Origin: Campylobacteraceae bacterium
Lineage (GTDB): Bacteria > Campylobacterota > Campylobacteria > Campylobacterales > Sulfurospirillaceae
Length of the DNA stretch: 46,520 nt
Assembly (NCBI GenBank): GCA_027050775.1
Contig: JALUBH010000043.1
Span: 1-46,520 of the forward strand
Direction of reading: 5' to 3'
The notes beneath the pieces are model-generated. The model was not told the origin of the DNA, ran no database searches, and saw only the letters and a program-made list of their open reading frames with translations. Shown in pieces: positions 1 through 7,262 of this stretch (position 1 is its first letter; each line of letters begins with the position of its first letter). The position numbers and the translations under genes are program-made.

Positions 1-846
1 TACAAGTTTTAAATCTTTCATAAACTCTTTCTGGTTTTTAGATGCTACATACTTAAGTGAATTTCTAATTTGATGAACGATACAAAGTTGTACTTCAGTT
101 TTAGGGAATATAGTCTTTATAGCTTCTGGAAAGCCTTTCAAGCCATCAACTGAAGCTATAAGTATATCTTTCAATCCTCTATTGTTTAAATCTGTTAAAA
201 CACTCAACCAGAAGTTGGCTCCTTCATTCTCACTAAGATACAATCCTAGTATCTCTTTTTTACCTTCCATGCCAACACCTAGTATTGTATATATTGCTTT
301 AGATATATATTTACCACCATCTTTGATTTTATAATGTATGGCATCAAGCCATACAAAAGGATATATACTTTCCAATGGTCTTGCTTGCCACTCTTTTACT
401 TTAGTTATGATTTTATCTGTTACAGCACTTATGGTTGCTGTTGAAATTGATACTTGGTAGATCTCTTCAATATGAGTAGATATATCTCTATAGCTCATTC
501 CTAAGCCATACATTGAGAGTATTTTCTCTTCTATTTCATCGCTGATTGTTGTTTGATGTTTTTTTATAAATTGTGGTTCAAATGTTCCATCTCTGTCTCT
601 TGGAGCTTCAAGTTCAAAGTTACCTGCACTGGTAGTTTTAATAGTTTTTTTATTTACGCCATTTCTTCGATTACGATTGCCTCTTAGAACATCATCTGCT
701 ATATGTGATTCTATCTCTGCTTCTAGTGCAGCTTCTGTGAGTTGTTTTATAAGTGGAGCCAACAAGCCACCTTTGCCTGTTAGCTTTTTTCCACTTTTAA
801 ATTCCTCTAGTATTTCATTGAAGTCTATGTCTAAATTCTCTCTCAT
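1..846 (-). CDS. IS256-family (mutator-type) transposase, C-terminus cut by window edge
   Basis: The minus strand from ATG at 846 is open to the window edge (about 282 codons of a usual 390-410). The translation begins MRENLDIDFNEILEEF and contains the family landmarks: GNRNRRNG near residue 57, PRDRDGTFEP near 80, the first catalytic Asp in WLDAIHYK, the second in SVDGLKGFP, and the conserved C-IVHQIRNS segment. The third catalytic residue (Glu) would lie in the missing part. It catalyses DDE-type cut or copy transposition of its element. It is intact as far as visible, so the copy may be active. Confidence 0.9.
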   Translation of the reverse strand, partial: MRENLDIDFNEILEEFKSGKKLTGKGGLLAPLIKQLTEAALEAEIESHIADDVLRGNRNRRNGVNKKTIKTTSAGNFELEAPRDRDGTFEPQFIKKHQTTISDEIEEKILSMYGLGMSYRDISTHIEEIYQVSISTATISAVTDKIITKVKEWQARPLESIYPFVWLDAIHYKIKDGGKYISKAIYTILGVGMEGKKEILGLYLSENEGANFWLSVLTDLNNRGLKDILIASVDGLKGFPEAIKTIFPKTEVQLCIVHQIRNSLKYVASKNQKEFMKDLKLV

Positions 847-899
847 TGTCAATCCTTTTTGATATTTTATCAGATTGACACGGAATTTCTAACACACCC
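1..899 (-). mobile_element. IS256-family insertion sequence, partial
   Basis: The element runs off the left edge. Its 5' end lies near position 899, just outside the transposase start, where the sequence TGGGTGTGTTAGAAATTCCG (minus strand) probably forms the terminal repeat. The boundary is inferred, because the other end and the target duplication are outside the window. It sits about 5 bases from the stop codon of the neighbouring toxin gene. Confidence 0.7.
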
Positions 900-904
900 A
901 GAGA

Positions 905-1180
905 TTACTTATCAACCCACTTATAAATATCAAGTATAGAGATTCTATCTTTTTCATCTTCAATAAAATAAGTAATAGTGTAGCCTTTGAAGACCATATC
1001 TCTTACATTCTCATCAAGGTGGTTTTTAGATTGTTGGAATTTATGAGGAAAGTTTACCAAATTATTGATTTTATTATCCAACTGACTTTTAAACCTTAAG
1101 GCTCTATTCCTACTATCCTTCGCAATGAAAGACAATATTACTTTTAGGGCTATGGAGTATTCTCTTTTTCTAACAATCAC
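905..1180 (-). CDS. RelE/ParE-family toxin
   Basis: This 91-residue basic protein has the RelE/ParE fold pattern: an N-terminal helical hairpin (ILSFIAKDSRNRALRFKSQL), then FPHKFQQSK, VRDMVFKGYTITYFI and a C-terminal ILDIYKW strand. Toxins of this family inhibit gyrase (ParE) or cleave mRNA on the ribosome (RelE); the VRDMVFKGY strand is closest to ParE-type members, so ParE is the better guess. It lies 3 bases after its partner antitoxin gene, forming a two-gene module, and its stop lies only about 5 bases from the end of the IS256 element. Confidence 0.8.
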   Translation of the reverse strand: MIVRKREYSIALKVILSFIAKDSRNRALRFKSQLDNKINNLVNFPHKFQQSKNHLDENVRDMVFKGYTITYFIEDEKDRISILDIYKWVDK

Positions 1181-1183
1181 TAT

Positions 1184-1441
1184 TTACAGCGACTTTAAAA
1201 ACTCATCCATGTCTTTATCATACTCTTTTTGATTTAGGAGTACGGCGTTACCATTTTTTACATCCATAACAGCCCTTGCAACTCTTCTCTTAGCTTCATC
1301 TTTTGATATTTTAGGGTATCCATCATCCAAGGATAGTTTGACAAACTTAACAAAATCACTTAAAAGACTTTGAGTATCATTTCCATACTCAGCAGATATA
1401 AAACTCTCAATTTCAGGATTATTGATTTGAATTGTTTGCAT
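1184..1441 (-). CDS. Antitoxin partner of the ParE/RelE-like toxin
   Basis: I choose the ATG at 1441 (85 residues, MQTIQINNPEIESFISAEYG...). A TATAAT element at 1475-1480 would put transcription initiation inside any longer reading from 1474, and GGGAG lies about 10 bases upstream of 1441. The N-terminal strand plus helices resemble a small DNA-binding antitoxin, and the acidic C-terminal half (KEYDKDMDEFLKSL) would wrap the toxin. It probably neutralises the downstream toxin and represses the shared promoter. The exact antitoxin family is not recognised; function is inferred mainly from gene order. Confidence 0.7.
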   Translation of the reverse strand: MQTIQINNPEIESFISAEYGNDTQSLLSDFVKFVKLSLDDGYPKISKDEAKRRVARAVMDVKNGNAVLLNQKEYDKDMDEFLKSL

Positions 1442-1474
1442 GATGTGGTTTCTCCCTTTCAATTTCTTAATCAT

Positions 1475-1480
1475 ATTATA
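1475..1480 (-). promoter_or_regulatory. -10 element of the toxin-antitoxin operon
   Basis: TATAAT on the minus strand, directly before the ATG at 1474. A transcript starting about 7 bases downstream fits the antitoxin start at 1441, not 1474. Confidence 0.55.
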
Positions 1481-1554
1481 TCAAAAAAATTATTTGAACA
1501 AGATTCCCAACTAATAGATGGATAAATTTTTTCTCGTTCCATCTCTCTTAACTC

Positions 1555-1583
1555 GTTCCACCTCTCCTGAGGTGGAATGCATA
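1555..1583 (+). repeat. REP-like hairpin, copy 1
   Basis: TTCCACCTC (1556-1564), loop TCCT, GAGGTGGAA (1569-1577) form a perfect 9-bp stem. The 29-base unit 1555-1583 recurs exactly, inverted, at 1665-1693. Together with the adjacent transposase remnant this looks like the REP pair (BIME-like) mobilised by a REP-associated tyrosine transposase. Confidence 0.75.
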
Positions 1584-1664
1584 TGTTTGTTGTAAATTGA
1601 TTATTGTCTTTTGCTTTTTAATTTATCTTGGAGTATATCGTTGTGTTTGTTGTGTTTGTTTGGG

Positions 1665-1693
1665 TATGCATTCCACCTCAGGAGAGGTGGAAC
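1665..1693 (-). repeat. REP-like hairpin, copy 2 (inverted)
   Basis: This is the exact reverse complement of 1555-1583: stem TTCCACCTC/GAGGTGGAA at 1671-1679 and 1684-1692 with loop AGGA. It starts 4 bases beyond the truncated end of the transposase gene, so it marks the element's end or the truncation point. Confidence 0.75.
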
Positions 1694-1696
1694 AAG

Positions 1697-1987
1697 TTAA
1701 AGTGGACCAACTCTTTTATATTTGTGATTAAAATACATACTATATCTTGAGTTGATTTTTTGCATGATGATAGACAAGTTCTCATTTTTTATTTGCATAA
1801 GTAAGTGATAATGATTATTCATTAAGCAATATGAGTATATTTCAAATTCATAATCTTGTGCCGCATCTTGAAGAATCTCTAAAAATTTTAGATTATCATC
1901 GTCAACATTAAAAATTAAATTTCTTGCAACTCCAAGATTTATGATATGATAAAATCCATTTTTCTCTATTCTCGATTTTCTTGCCAT
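1697..1987 (-). pseudogene. REP-associated tyrosine transposase (Y1/HUH), C-terminally truncated
   Basis: Ninety-six residues match the N-terminal half of REP-associated transposases: MARKSRIEKNGFYHIINLG, then the HUH metal-binding segment NNHYHLLMQ, then SRYSMYFNHKYKRVGPL. The family is usually 180-250 residues; the next expected block (GPLFQGRF...) and the C-terminal catalytic tyrosine helix are absent, and the frame stops at 1697. Such proteins move single-stranded REP palindromes. This copy cannot catalyse the reaction. Upstream, GGGTCAGAGCTTTAC (around 2037-2051, minus strand) resembles the conserved 5' leader I associate with this element class (memory, not checked). Confidence 0.8.
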
Positions 1988-2134
1988 CTTTAATTTTAAC
2001 TCTTTTTGTTTTATTGTAGCTATTTTTAGTTAAAAGTAAAGCTCTGACCCTGCTATTTTTTGTTATTGTTATTTTTTTATGGAGCATAGCAGGTGACTCT
2101 CCTTTTACTTTGAAAGCAAAACTTTCAAATAGTT

Positions 2135-3025
2135 TTACGGTTCTTTTCTTTCACTTTGTATAAATTCCAAAAAAAATGCAAGAAATACAGAAAGTATCAA
2201 ACCAGTTATAAACGCAACAACTACGATGAGCCTTTTCTTTGGTTTTACTGGTTTATCAAGTTCTTCTATGCTACCAATAATTATTGTTTTATGAATTTTC
2301 AAAGGAGAAATAGAGAGTTCTATACTATTTTGAGTATTTCTTAATGCATAAATTTTATTTATAATATTATTGAGTTCAGTCTGTTTTTTACCTATTTCTA
2401 TGGAATATATTCCCGCCAATGCTGCACTTTGTTTTGAAATACTTAAGAGCTTTTGCTGATAATTTTTTAAATCTTCTTCGATTTTAGGTACAAGCTGTTG
2501 ATTGCGTTTCAAATCACCAATTGTCAAAGCTAAACTCTTTTTCTGTGTTTGTATATAAATATCAATCTCTCTATTTTGTACTTTTTTAAGATACTCTATA
2601 ACACTTTCAAGTTTCTTTTTTGCAGAAGCATTATTGTAACCCCTAGCTGTTACAACAAGTAAGTTTTTTGACTTTTTGGGAAGAGTAATGGCGTGTACAA
2701 GAGGATACTCTCGTTTTTTTCCTTTTACATTCACTCCATAAATAAATGAAAGTTTCTGTTTCAAGTCATTTGCATTTTGTACAGCTTTTTTATCTATCTG
2801 TGCGAGTTCAATAACTCCCTTTGCCTCATAAACAGGTCTTACCAAAAGCACATAAGCCAATGCTGCAAGTGTAACAACTCCTGTAATCAACCAAATGAGT
2901 CGCTTTCTCTTTCTTAAAACTGCCCATAACTCTCGTAAATCGATCTCATCTTCTTCAACTGAATTATAAGGCATAACCATTATCGGTTGTTGCTCTTTGC
3001 CCATAGCGTCATTCTTCTTTTGCAT
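2135..3025 (-). CDS. wzz: Wzz-family polysaccharide chain-length determinant
   Basis: The protein has 296 residues with the classical layout: cytoplasmic N-terminus containing EDEIDLRELWAVLRKRKR, a first membrane helix at about 43-62, a long coiled-coil periplasmic domain (residues 65-260) and a second helix near 266-285. The Pro/Gly-rich ELDKPVKPKKR motif immediately precedes the last helix, as expected. Proteins of this family set the modal length of O-antigen or capsule chains in the inner membrane. It follows the remnant of a sugar transferase by 26 bases, so it was probably part of a polysaccharide operon of which little remains here. TTTGAAAG-N5-CTTTCAAA just downstream could be a weak terminator. 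Confidence 0.85.
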   Translation of the reverse strand: MQKKNDAMGKEQQPIMVMPYNSVEEDEIDLRELWAVLRKRKRLIWLITGVVTLAALAYVLLVRPVYEAKGVIELAQIDKKAVQNANDLKQKLSFIYGVNVKGKKREYPLVHAITLPKKSKNLLVVTARGYNNASAKKKLESVIEYLKKVQNREIDIYIQTQKKSLALTIGDLKRNQQLVPKIEEDLKNYQQKLLSISKQSAALAGIYSIEIGKKQTELNNIINKIYALRNTQNSIELSISPLKIHKTIIIGSIEELDKPVKPKKRLIVVVAFITGLILSVFLAFFLEFIQSERKEP

Positions 3026-3051
3026 CTATAGTTTTCCTTTGTTTTTATATT

Positions 3052-3195
3052 TCAATACGCGCCCTCACGAAAGAGTACCACTTTTACTGTTTTAAAGAGT
3101 ATGACTATGTCTAGTCATAAAGACCAGTTCGTCACATACCATTTATCTGTTTTTACTCTATATTCATAGTCAGTATCACTTCTTCCGCTTACTTG
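3052..3195 (-). pseudogene. Remnant of bacterial sugar transferase (C-terminus only, in-frame stop)
   Basis: Read on the minus strand, 3195-3052 encodes the typical C-terminus of undecaprenyl-phosphate sugar-1-phosphate transferases: QVSGRSDTDYEYR, DKWYVTNWSL, stop, LDIVILFKTVKVVLFREGAY. The stop (TGA, 3115-3117) replaces the conserved Trp of NWSLWLD and is in frame, so one base change closed the frame. The N-terminal membrane segment and catalytic core are gone. Its end lies 26 bases before wzz, matching normal polysaccharide-operon order. The fragment is fused in frame to the HepT-like reading frame upstream. Confidence 0.8.
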
Positions 3196-3498
3196 CTTGC
3201 AAAATATATTAATACCCTCACTAAGACTCATCCCATACTGCTTAAATACCTCCAATGCACCTTTCCAATCCACTTGAGGATATTTTTTCAAAAGTTCATT
3301 CTTTGTAATTTTATCTATATTTTTAAGACTTTCCCCTATCGCGATGAGTTTCATACAGATAGAATCCGACTTTTCCATTCCCTCGGGAGAGTCAAGAAAA
3401 AAATCACTGCTATCTACCGCTTCAAATCTTACAAGAACAGTATTGGTAGCATCTAAAATCTGCTCAAGCAATTCACGCATAAGTGATTTATCATACAT
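3115..3498 (-). pseudogene. Chimeric HepT-like toxin fragment (HepT + RelB-like + sugar-transferase pieces)
   Basis: This 127-codon frame is a mosaic. Residues 1-80 (to KKYPQVDWKG) match HepT/DUF86 toxins. Residues 82-103 (EVFKQYGMSLSEGINIFCKQV) look like the N-terminal helix segment of RelB/DinJ antitoxins. Residues 102-127 are the sugar-transferase end described separately. The HepT RX4-6H RNase motif, which should follow the WKG segment, is missing exactly at the first junction, so it cannot be an active HepT RNase. It starts inside the end of the MntA-like gene. Whether the chimera is expressed is unknown. Confidence 0.7.
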
Positions 3499-3780
3499 AA
3501 ATAGCTTCTTTATCTATTCTTTTTTAAGATAGGGATTCATTCTGTTTCTAAGTCTTACTATATCTACACTTTTATGAAAAAGATTTTGAAGCTCTTCTTT
3601 GATGTGGACAAGCATAAACATATCAGGAGTTTTTGTTTGTATGCAAATATCTACATCACTTGATTCTTTTGCTTCACCACAAGCAACTGAACCAAATATG
3701 CCTATGCTTTTGATACCGTATTTGTCAAGATTGTTTTGTTTATATTGTGCTAATAGGTTTAAAATATAATCACGATTCAC
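3491..3780 (-). pseudogene. MntA-like minimal nucleotidyltransferase (antitoxin of HepT), frameshifted near its end
   Basis: The signature IFGSVACGEAKESSDVDI (GSX10DXD) identifies a MNT-domain protein, which in MntA/HepT modules AMPylates and silences the HepT toxin. The start is GTG at 3780, with AAGGAG five bases upstream. As written the frame stops at 3514 after 88 residues (PYLKKE). One extra A in the A6 run (3520-3525) would continue it as RIDKEAIYV with a stop at 3491-3493, the normal family ending, overlapping the hepT start by 8 bases. I therefore treat it as a single-base frameshift. The catalytic core is untouched, so activity may remain. Confidence 0.75.
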
Positions 3781-3882
3781 AGTAACTCCTTCTATTTTAT
3801 CCCATTATTTTGGGCTTTGTAGTGAAACATCAGCAGAGAAATTCGCACTCTTTCTTTGCGCCTTCTTGCAAATCTCTACACG

Positions 3883-3888
3883 ATTATA
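3883..3888 (-). promoter_or_regulatory. -10 element downstream of ffh
   Basis: TATAAT on the minus strand within TTGGATATAATCG, about 100 bases before the MntA-like start. The untranslated leader (3781-3882) is long for a two-gene toxin module and may have belonged originally to the gene that normally follows ffh. Confidence 0.45.
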
Positions 3889-3928
3889 TCCAAAAAAGAC
3901 AAAGCTAAAAAGCAAGTAATGACGGTGA

Positions 3929-5272
3929 TTATCTCGGTATCCCTTGTCTTTGTGATTGGGATAGCATATTTTGCAAATCTTGCATACCCCTTTTGCCTGA
4001 AAATTTCTTAGCCATTTTGGCTGCATTTTTAAACTGCTTCAAAAACCTGTTTACTTCCATCTGTGAAAGACCTGCTCCTTTGGCTATTCTTCTTTTTCTA
4101 CTGTTATTTAAAAGTGCCGGCAATTCTCTCTCTTTTTTAGTCATGGAACCTATCATGGCTTTTATTCTCTTCATCTCCACAGAATTTTCTAAATCCATAT
4201 CTTTTAATTTTCCTGCCATTCCGGACATGCCCGGAATCATGCCCATGATGGACTTCATGCTTCCTAGTTTTTTCATTTGATCCATCTGGGCAAGAAAATC
4301 ATTAAAATTAAATTCACCTTTTTTTATCTTGCTTGAGATTTTTTTAGCTTCTCTCTCATCTATAATGGCGCTTGTTTTTTCAGCCAAAGTCTCCAAGTCA
4401 CCCTCGCCCATCAATCGATTTACGATACGATCACTCACAAATAGCTCTAAATCAGCTACCTTTTCACCTGTACCTATAAAACGAAGCGGTATACCAACTA
4501 GTGAAGCGATACCAAGGGCAACTCCACCTTTGCTATCACCATCATATTTACTTAAAATAACGCCGCTTATACCTATTTTCTCATTAAATGAATTTGCACT
4601 TCTAACTGCATCTTGTCCACTTAACGAATCAGCAACATAAAAAATTTCATCGGGACTCAAAGCTTTTTTTATGCCATCTAATTCACCCATAAGCTCATCA
4701 TCTATGGCTAATCGTCCTGCGGTATCGACTAACACAACATCATAAAGACCTTTTTTTGCCTCTTTTAATGCATTTTTTGCAATTTTTACCGGATTTTTTT
4801 CATTCTCATCGAAAAAAAGATCAATTTCATTTGTTTCGCAAAGCTGTTTCAGCTGTTCGATTGCTGCTAACCTTTGCAAATCACAAGCAGCAACTAGAAC
4901 TTTTTTTTGCCTAAGCTTTAAATAGTTTGCTAGTTTTATGGTAGTTGTCGTCTTTCCACTTCCTTGAAGACCGGCCATCAAAACTACAGTAGGCGGTTTT
5001 GATGCGTAAACAAAACCTTGATTTCCCGGCGCTGTTAAGAGTTCGGTAAGATTTGATTTTAGTGACTTTAAAAAATTTAACTGTCCGATGCCTGCTGTCT
5101 TCGTCTCTATCTCTACTTTTTTCAAAAGTTCTTTGACGACTTTATGGTGAACATCTGCTTTTAGCAGGGATCTTTTTAGAGTATCGAGTGCTTTCTTCAA
5201 TGACTTTTCGTCATCTGCAAACCTAATTTTATTTATAGCACTCTTAAATGAGTCTGTCAAAACACTAAACAA
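3929..5272 (-). CDS. ffh: Signal recognition particle protein Ffh
   Basis: This 447-residue SRP54 GTPase binds SRP RNA and signal sequences and delivers ribosomes to FtsY at the membrane. The N domain (1-85) is followed by the G domain with P-loop GLQGSGKTT at 101-109, VDTAGR, SKYDGDSKGG and the GTGE motif. The M domain contains Met-rich segments (LGSMKSIMGMIPGMSGM) and the RNA-binding region around LLNNSRKRRIAKGAG. Length and motifs are normal. In Campylobacterota ffh usually precedes rpsP-KH-rimM-trmD-rplS; here it is followed by toxin-antitoxin and polysaccharide debris. Confidence 0.97.
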   Translation of the reverse strand: MFSVLTDSFKSAINKIRFADDEKSLKKALDTLKRSLLKADVHHKVVKELLKKVEIETKTAGIGQLNFLKSLKSNLTELLTAPGNQGFVYASKPPTVVLMAGLQGSGKTTTTIKLANYLKLRQKKVLVAACDLQRLAAIEQLKQLCETNEIDLFFDENEKNPVKIAKNALKEAKKGLYDVVLVDTAGRLAIDDELMGELDGIKKALSPDEIFYVADSLSGQDAVRSANSFNEKIGISGVILSKYDGDSKGGVALGIASLVGIPLRFIGTGEKVADLELFVSDRIVNRLMGEGDLETLAEKTSAIIDEREAKKISSKIKKGEFNFNDFLAQMDQMKKLGSMKSIMGMIPGMSGMAGKLKDMDLENSVEMKRIKAMIGSMTKKERELPALLNNSRKRRIAKGAGLSQMEVNRFLKQFKNAAKMAKKFSGKRGMQDLQNMLSQSQRQGIPR

Positions 5273-5362
5273 ATCAACTCCTTATTTCTTCATATTAAAG
5301 GATGTGATGATACAAAAATATTGCTTTATCTTCAATAAAGAAATATATTAACAATTTTTTAC

Positions 5363-5368
5363 TATAAT
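5363..5368 (+). promoter_or_regulatory. -10 element of the 5399 lipoprotein gene
   Basis: TATAAT preceded by a T-rich stretch, the usual Campylobacterota vegetative promoter shape, about 30 bases before the TTG start. No clear -35 box is seen, as is usual in this group. Confidence 0.5.
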
Positions 5369-5398
5369 GTTATCCTTAAAAATGGAAAAGGAAAAATA

Positions 5399-5923
5399 TT
5401 GAAAAAATTGACACTTATAATTTTGGCATTAGGCACCCTAATATTTGGTGGCTGCAGTGATAAAAAGGTAGAAAACCCAAATACACAAAACATCAACTCT
5501 CTCACAAGAGTCATAACAGTTGGTAAAATGTTTCAAAATATCACACTAAAAGATCAGTTTGACAAACCTGTCAGCCTAAGCGATAAAACCAAAAAGGTGA
5601 TATTTGTTTTTAAAAAAGCAACAGGTCATACTGCTAGAGCCCTACTTGACGCAAAGTCAGATGACTATCTTTTAAACAAAAATGTAGCTTTCATCGCCGA
5701 TATAAGCGGTATGCCCTCCATCATAGCTTCTATGTTCGCCATACCTGATTTGAAAAAGCATAAATACCCCGTAATGCTTATAAGAGATGAAAAAATATCT
5801 GCAAAATATAGAAATGATAAGTATGAAGACTATATAGCAATCATCAGTTTAAATAATTTTAAAATCACAAAAATAACACTTGTAAGCACAGAGAAACAGC
5901 TTGAAAAAGTTTTAGGGCAATAG
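5399..5923 (+). CDS. Predicted lipoprotein with thioredoxin-like fold (peroxiredoxin-type)
   Basis: The TTG at 5399 is chosen because AAAAGG lies just upstream and the product then begins with a complete lipoprotein signal: MKKLTLIILALGTLIFGGC, lipobox FGGC, mature end Cys19. Residues 45-170 follow a thioredoxin-like pattern (GKMFQNITLKDQFDKPVSL..KKVIFVFKKATG..., then YPVMLIRDEK), but the CXXC is absent: the position after the first strand reads KKATGHTAR. A redox catalyst is therefore unlikely; a structural or binding role in the periplasm is possible. The gene lies head-to-head with ffh and directly precedes the MATE gene. Confidence 0.7.
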   Translation: MKKLTLIILALGTLIFGGCSDKKVENPNTQNINSLTRVITVGKMFQNITLKDQFDKPVSLSDKTKKVIFVFKKATGHTARALLDAKSDDYLLNKNVAFIADISGMPSIIASMFAIPDLKKHKYPVMLIRDEKISAKYRNDKYEDYIAIISLNNFKITKITLVSTEKQLEKVLGQ

Positions 5924-6017
5924 AATAAAAAAAGATGTTGACTTAACCAAAGGCTCGATAAAACAACATATAAAAAATATTGCTATACCCTCATCTATCG
6001 GGTATTTTTTTCATACT

Positions 6018-7262
6018 ATGTTCAATGTGACAGATACATTTTTTGCCGGCAAGATTTCAACTCAATCCTTGGCGGCACTCTCACTCACTTTTTCGATATT
6101 TTTTATCATCATCGCAATAGCTGGGGGTATGAGTCAGGGAGTAACTGCTCTGATAGGAAATGCTCTTGGTGAAAAAAACAAGGAATACACAAAGCAAATC
6201 ATATGGCACTCATTGATAATATCAATTTTTTTATCTATTTTCCTAAGTGTCTTAGGGCTACTTGTATCACCTTATCTGATGAAACTGCTAGGCGCAGAAG
6301 GTAAGTACCTAGGCACTGCTTTGTCTTATATAAATGTTATACTGTTTGGCTCTATATTTTTTGTCGGAGCTTTTTTCTCAAATGCTATGCTTAACTCCAT
6401 AGGAAACACAACCGCTTTTAGAAACTTCTTGCTTATTGGTTTTCTTTTAAATATAGTACTAGACTATTGGTTTACAAAAGGTGGCTTGGGTCTACAACCT
6501 CTTGGTATAAAAGGGATTGCATTAGCCACAATCATAATAGAATTTTTGGGGATGATTTATCTTTTGACAATTCTAAAAAAATCACACCTACTACAAAATA
6601 TGCCAAAATTCAAGTACAACAGAAATATTATAATATCTTTTCTAAAACAAGGATTGCCACCTACTGTAAATATGCTTCTTATGGCTTTTGGCATGTTTAT
6701 AATCACATACTATATATCTGTATTTGGCAAACATGTAGTTGCAGCTTATGGTGTTTCTATCAGAATAGAGCAAATATTTTTATTGCCTAGTATCGGCATA
6801 AATGTGGCTGTTCTTTCCATAGTGGCACAAAATAATGGTGCAGGCCTACATAAACGCATCAAAGAGACTGTGATTCTAGCTCAAAAAATTGGGATAGCTA
6901 TCTGGATAGTAGGAATCTTTTTTATATATGTTTTTGGTGAATATCTCATGGGTTTTTTCACGCAAGACAAAGAGGTTATAAAGGCCGGTTTAGGCTACTT
7001 GTACGCCGCAGGAACATCATTGTATGCTTACATGTTGGTTTTTATAAATATATCATTACTTCAAGGCATCAAAAAACCAGCCTTACTTGTATATCTTAGT
7101 ATCTTTAGACAACTCATAATTCCCATAGCCCTTTTTAGTTTACTGAGTTTTTTAAAAGCACCTCTATTTTTCTATTGGTGGAGTATAGTATTTGTCATAT
7201 GGTGTTCCGCTTTTTTTATGCTTTGGTATGCAAAAAAAGAGCTAAAGCTATTAAATCTATAG
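6018..7262 (+). CDS. MATE-family multidrug/Na+ exporter, start codon unclear
   Basis: Twelve hydrophobic segments and the MATE landmarks are seen (GGMSQGVTALIGNALGEKN, LFGSIFFVGAFFSNAMLNSIGNT, ASYGVSIRIEQIF-like AAYGVSIRIEQIF). It would export cations or drugs using a Na+ or H+ gradient. The ATG at 6018 begins at the end of helix 1. The conserved family N-terminus DLTKGSIKQHIKNIAIPSS lies upstream in the same frame, from about 5937, but no ATG, GTG or TTG precedes it; the only plausible initiator is ATA at 5925, two codons after the preceding stop region. A mutated ATG is the simplest explanation. The 3' end abuts a truncated PLP gene. Confidence 0.8.
   Translation: MFNVTDTFFAGKISTQSLAALSLTFSIFFIIIAIAGGMSQGVTALIGNALGEKNKEYTKQIIWHSLIISIFLSIFLSVLGLLVSPYLMKLLGAEGKYLGTALSYINVILFGSIFFVGAFFSNAMLNSIGNTTAFRNFLLIGFLLNIVLDYWFTKGGLGLQPLGIKGIALATIIIEFLGMIYLLTILKKSHLLQNMPKFKYNRNIIISFLKQGLPPTVNMLLMAFGMFIITYYISVFGKHVVAAYGVSIRIEQIFLLPSIGINVAVLSIVAQNNGAGLHKRIKETVILAQKIGIAIWIVGIFFIYVFGEYLMGFFTQDKEVIKAGLGYLYAAGTSLYAYMLVFINISLLQGIKKPALLVYLSIFRQLIIPIALFSLLSFLKAPLFFYWWSIVFVIWCSAFFMLWYAKKELKLLNL

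Noticed and set aside
3805-4026. 73-codon minus-strand frame at the end of ffh
   Set aside because: It overlaps the ffh C-terminus in another frame, has no ribosome-binding site or family resemblance, and is explained by the untranslated leader of the next operon.
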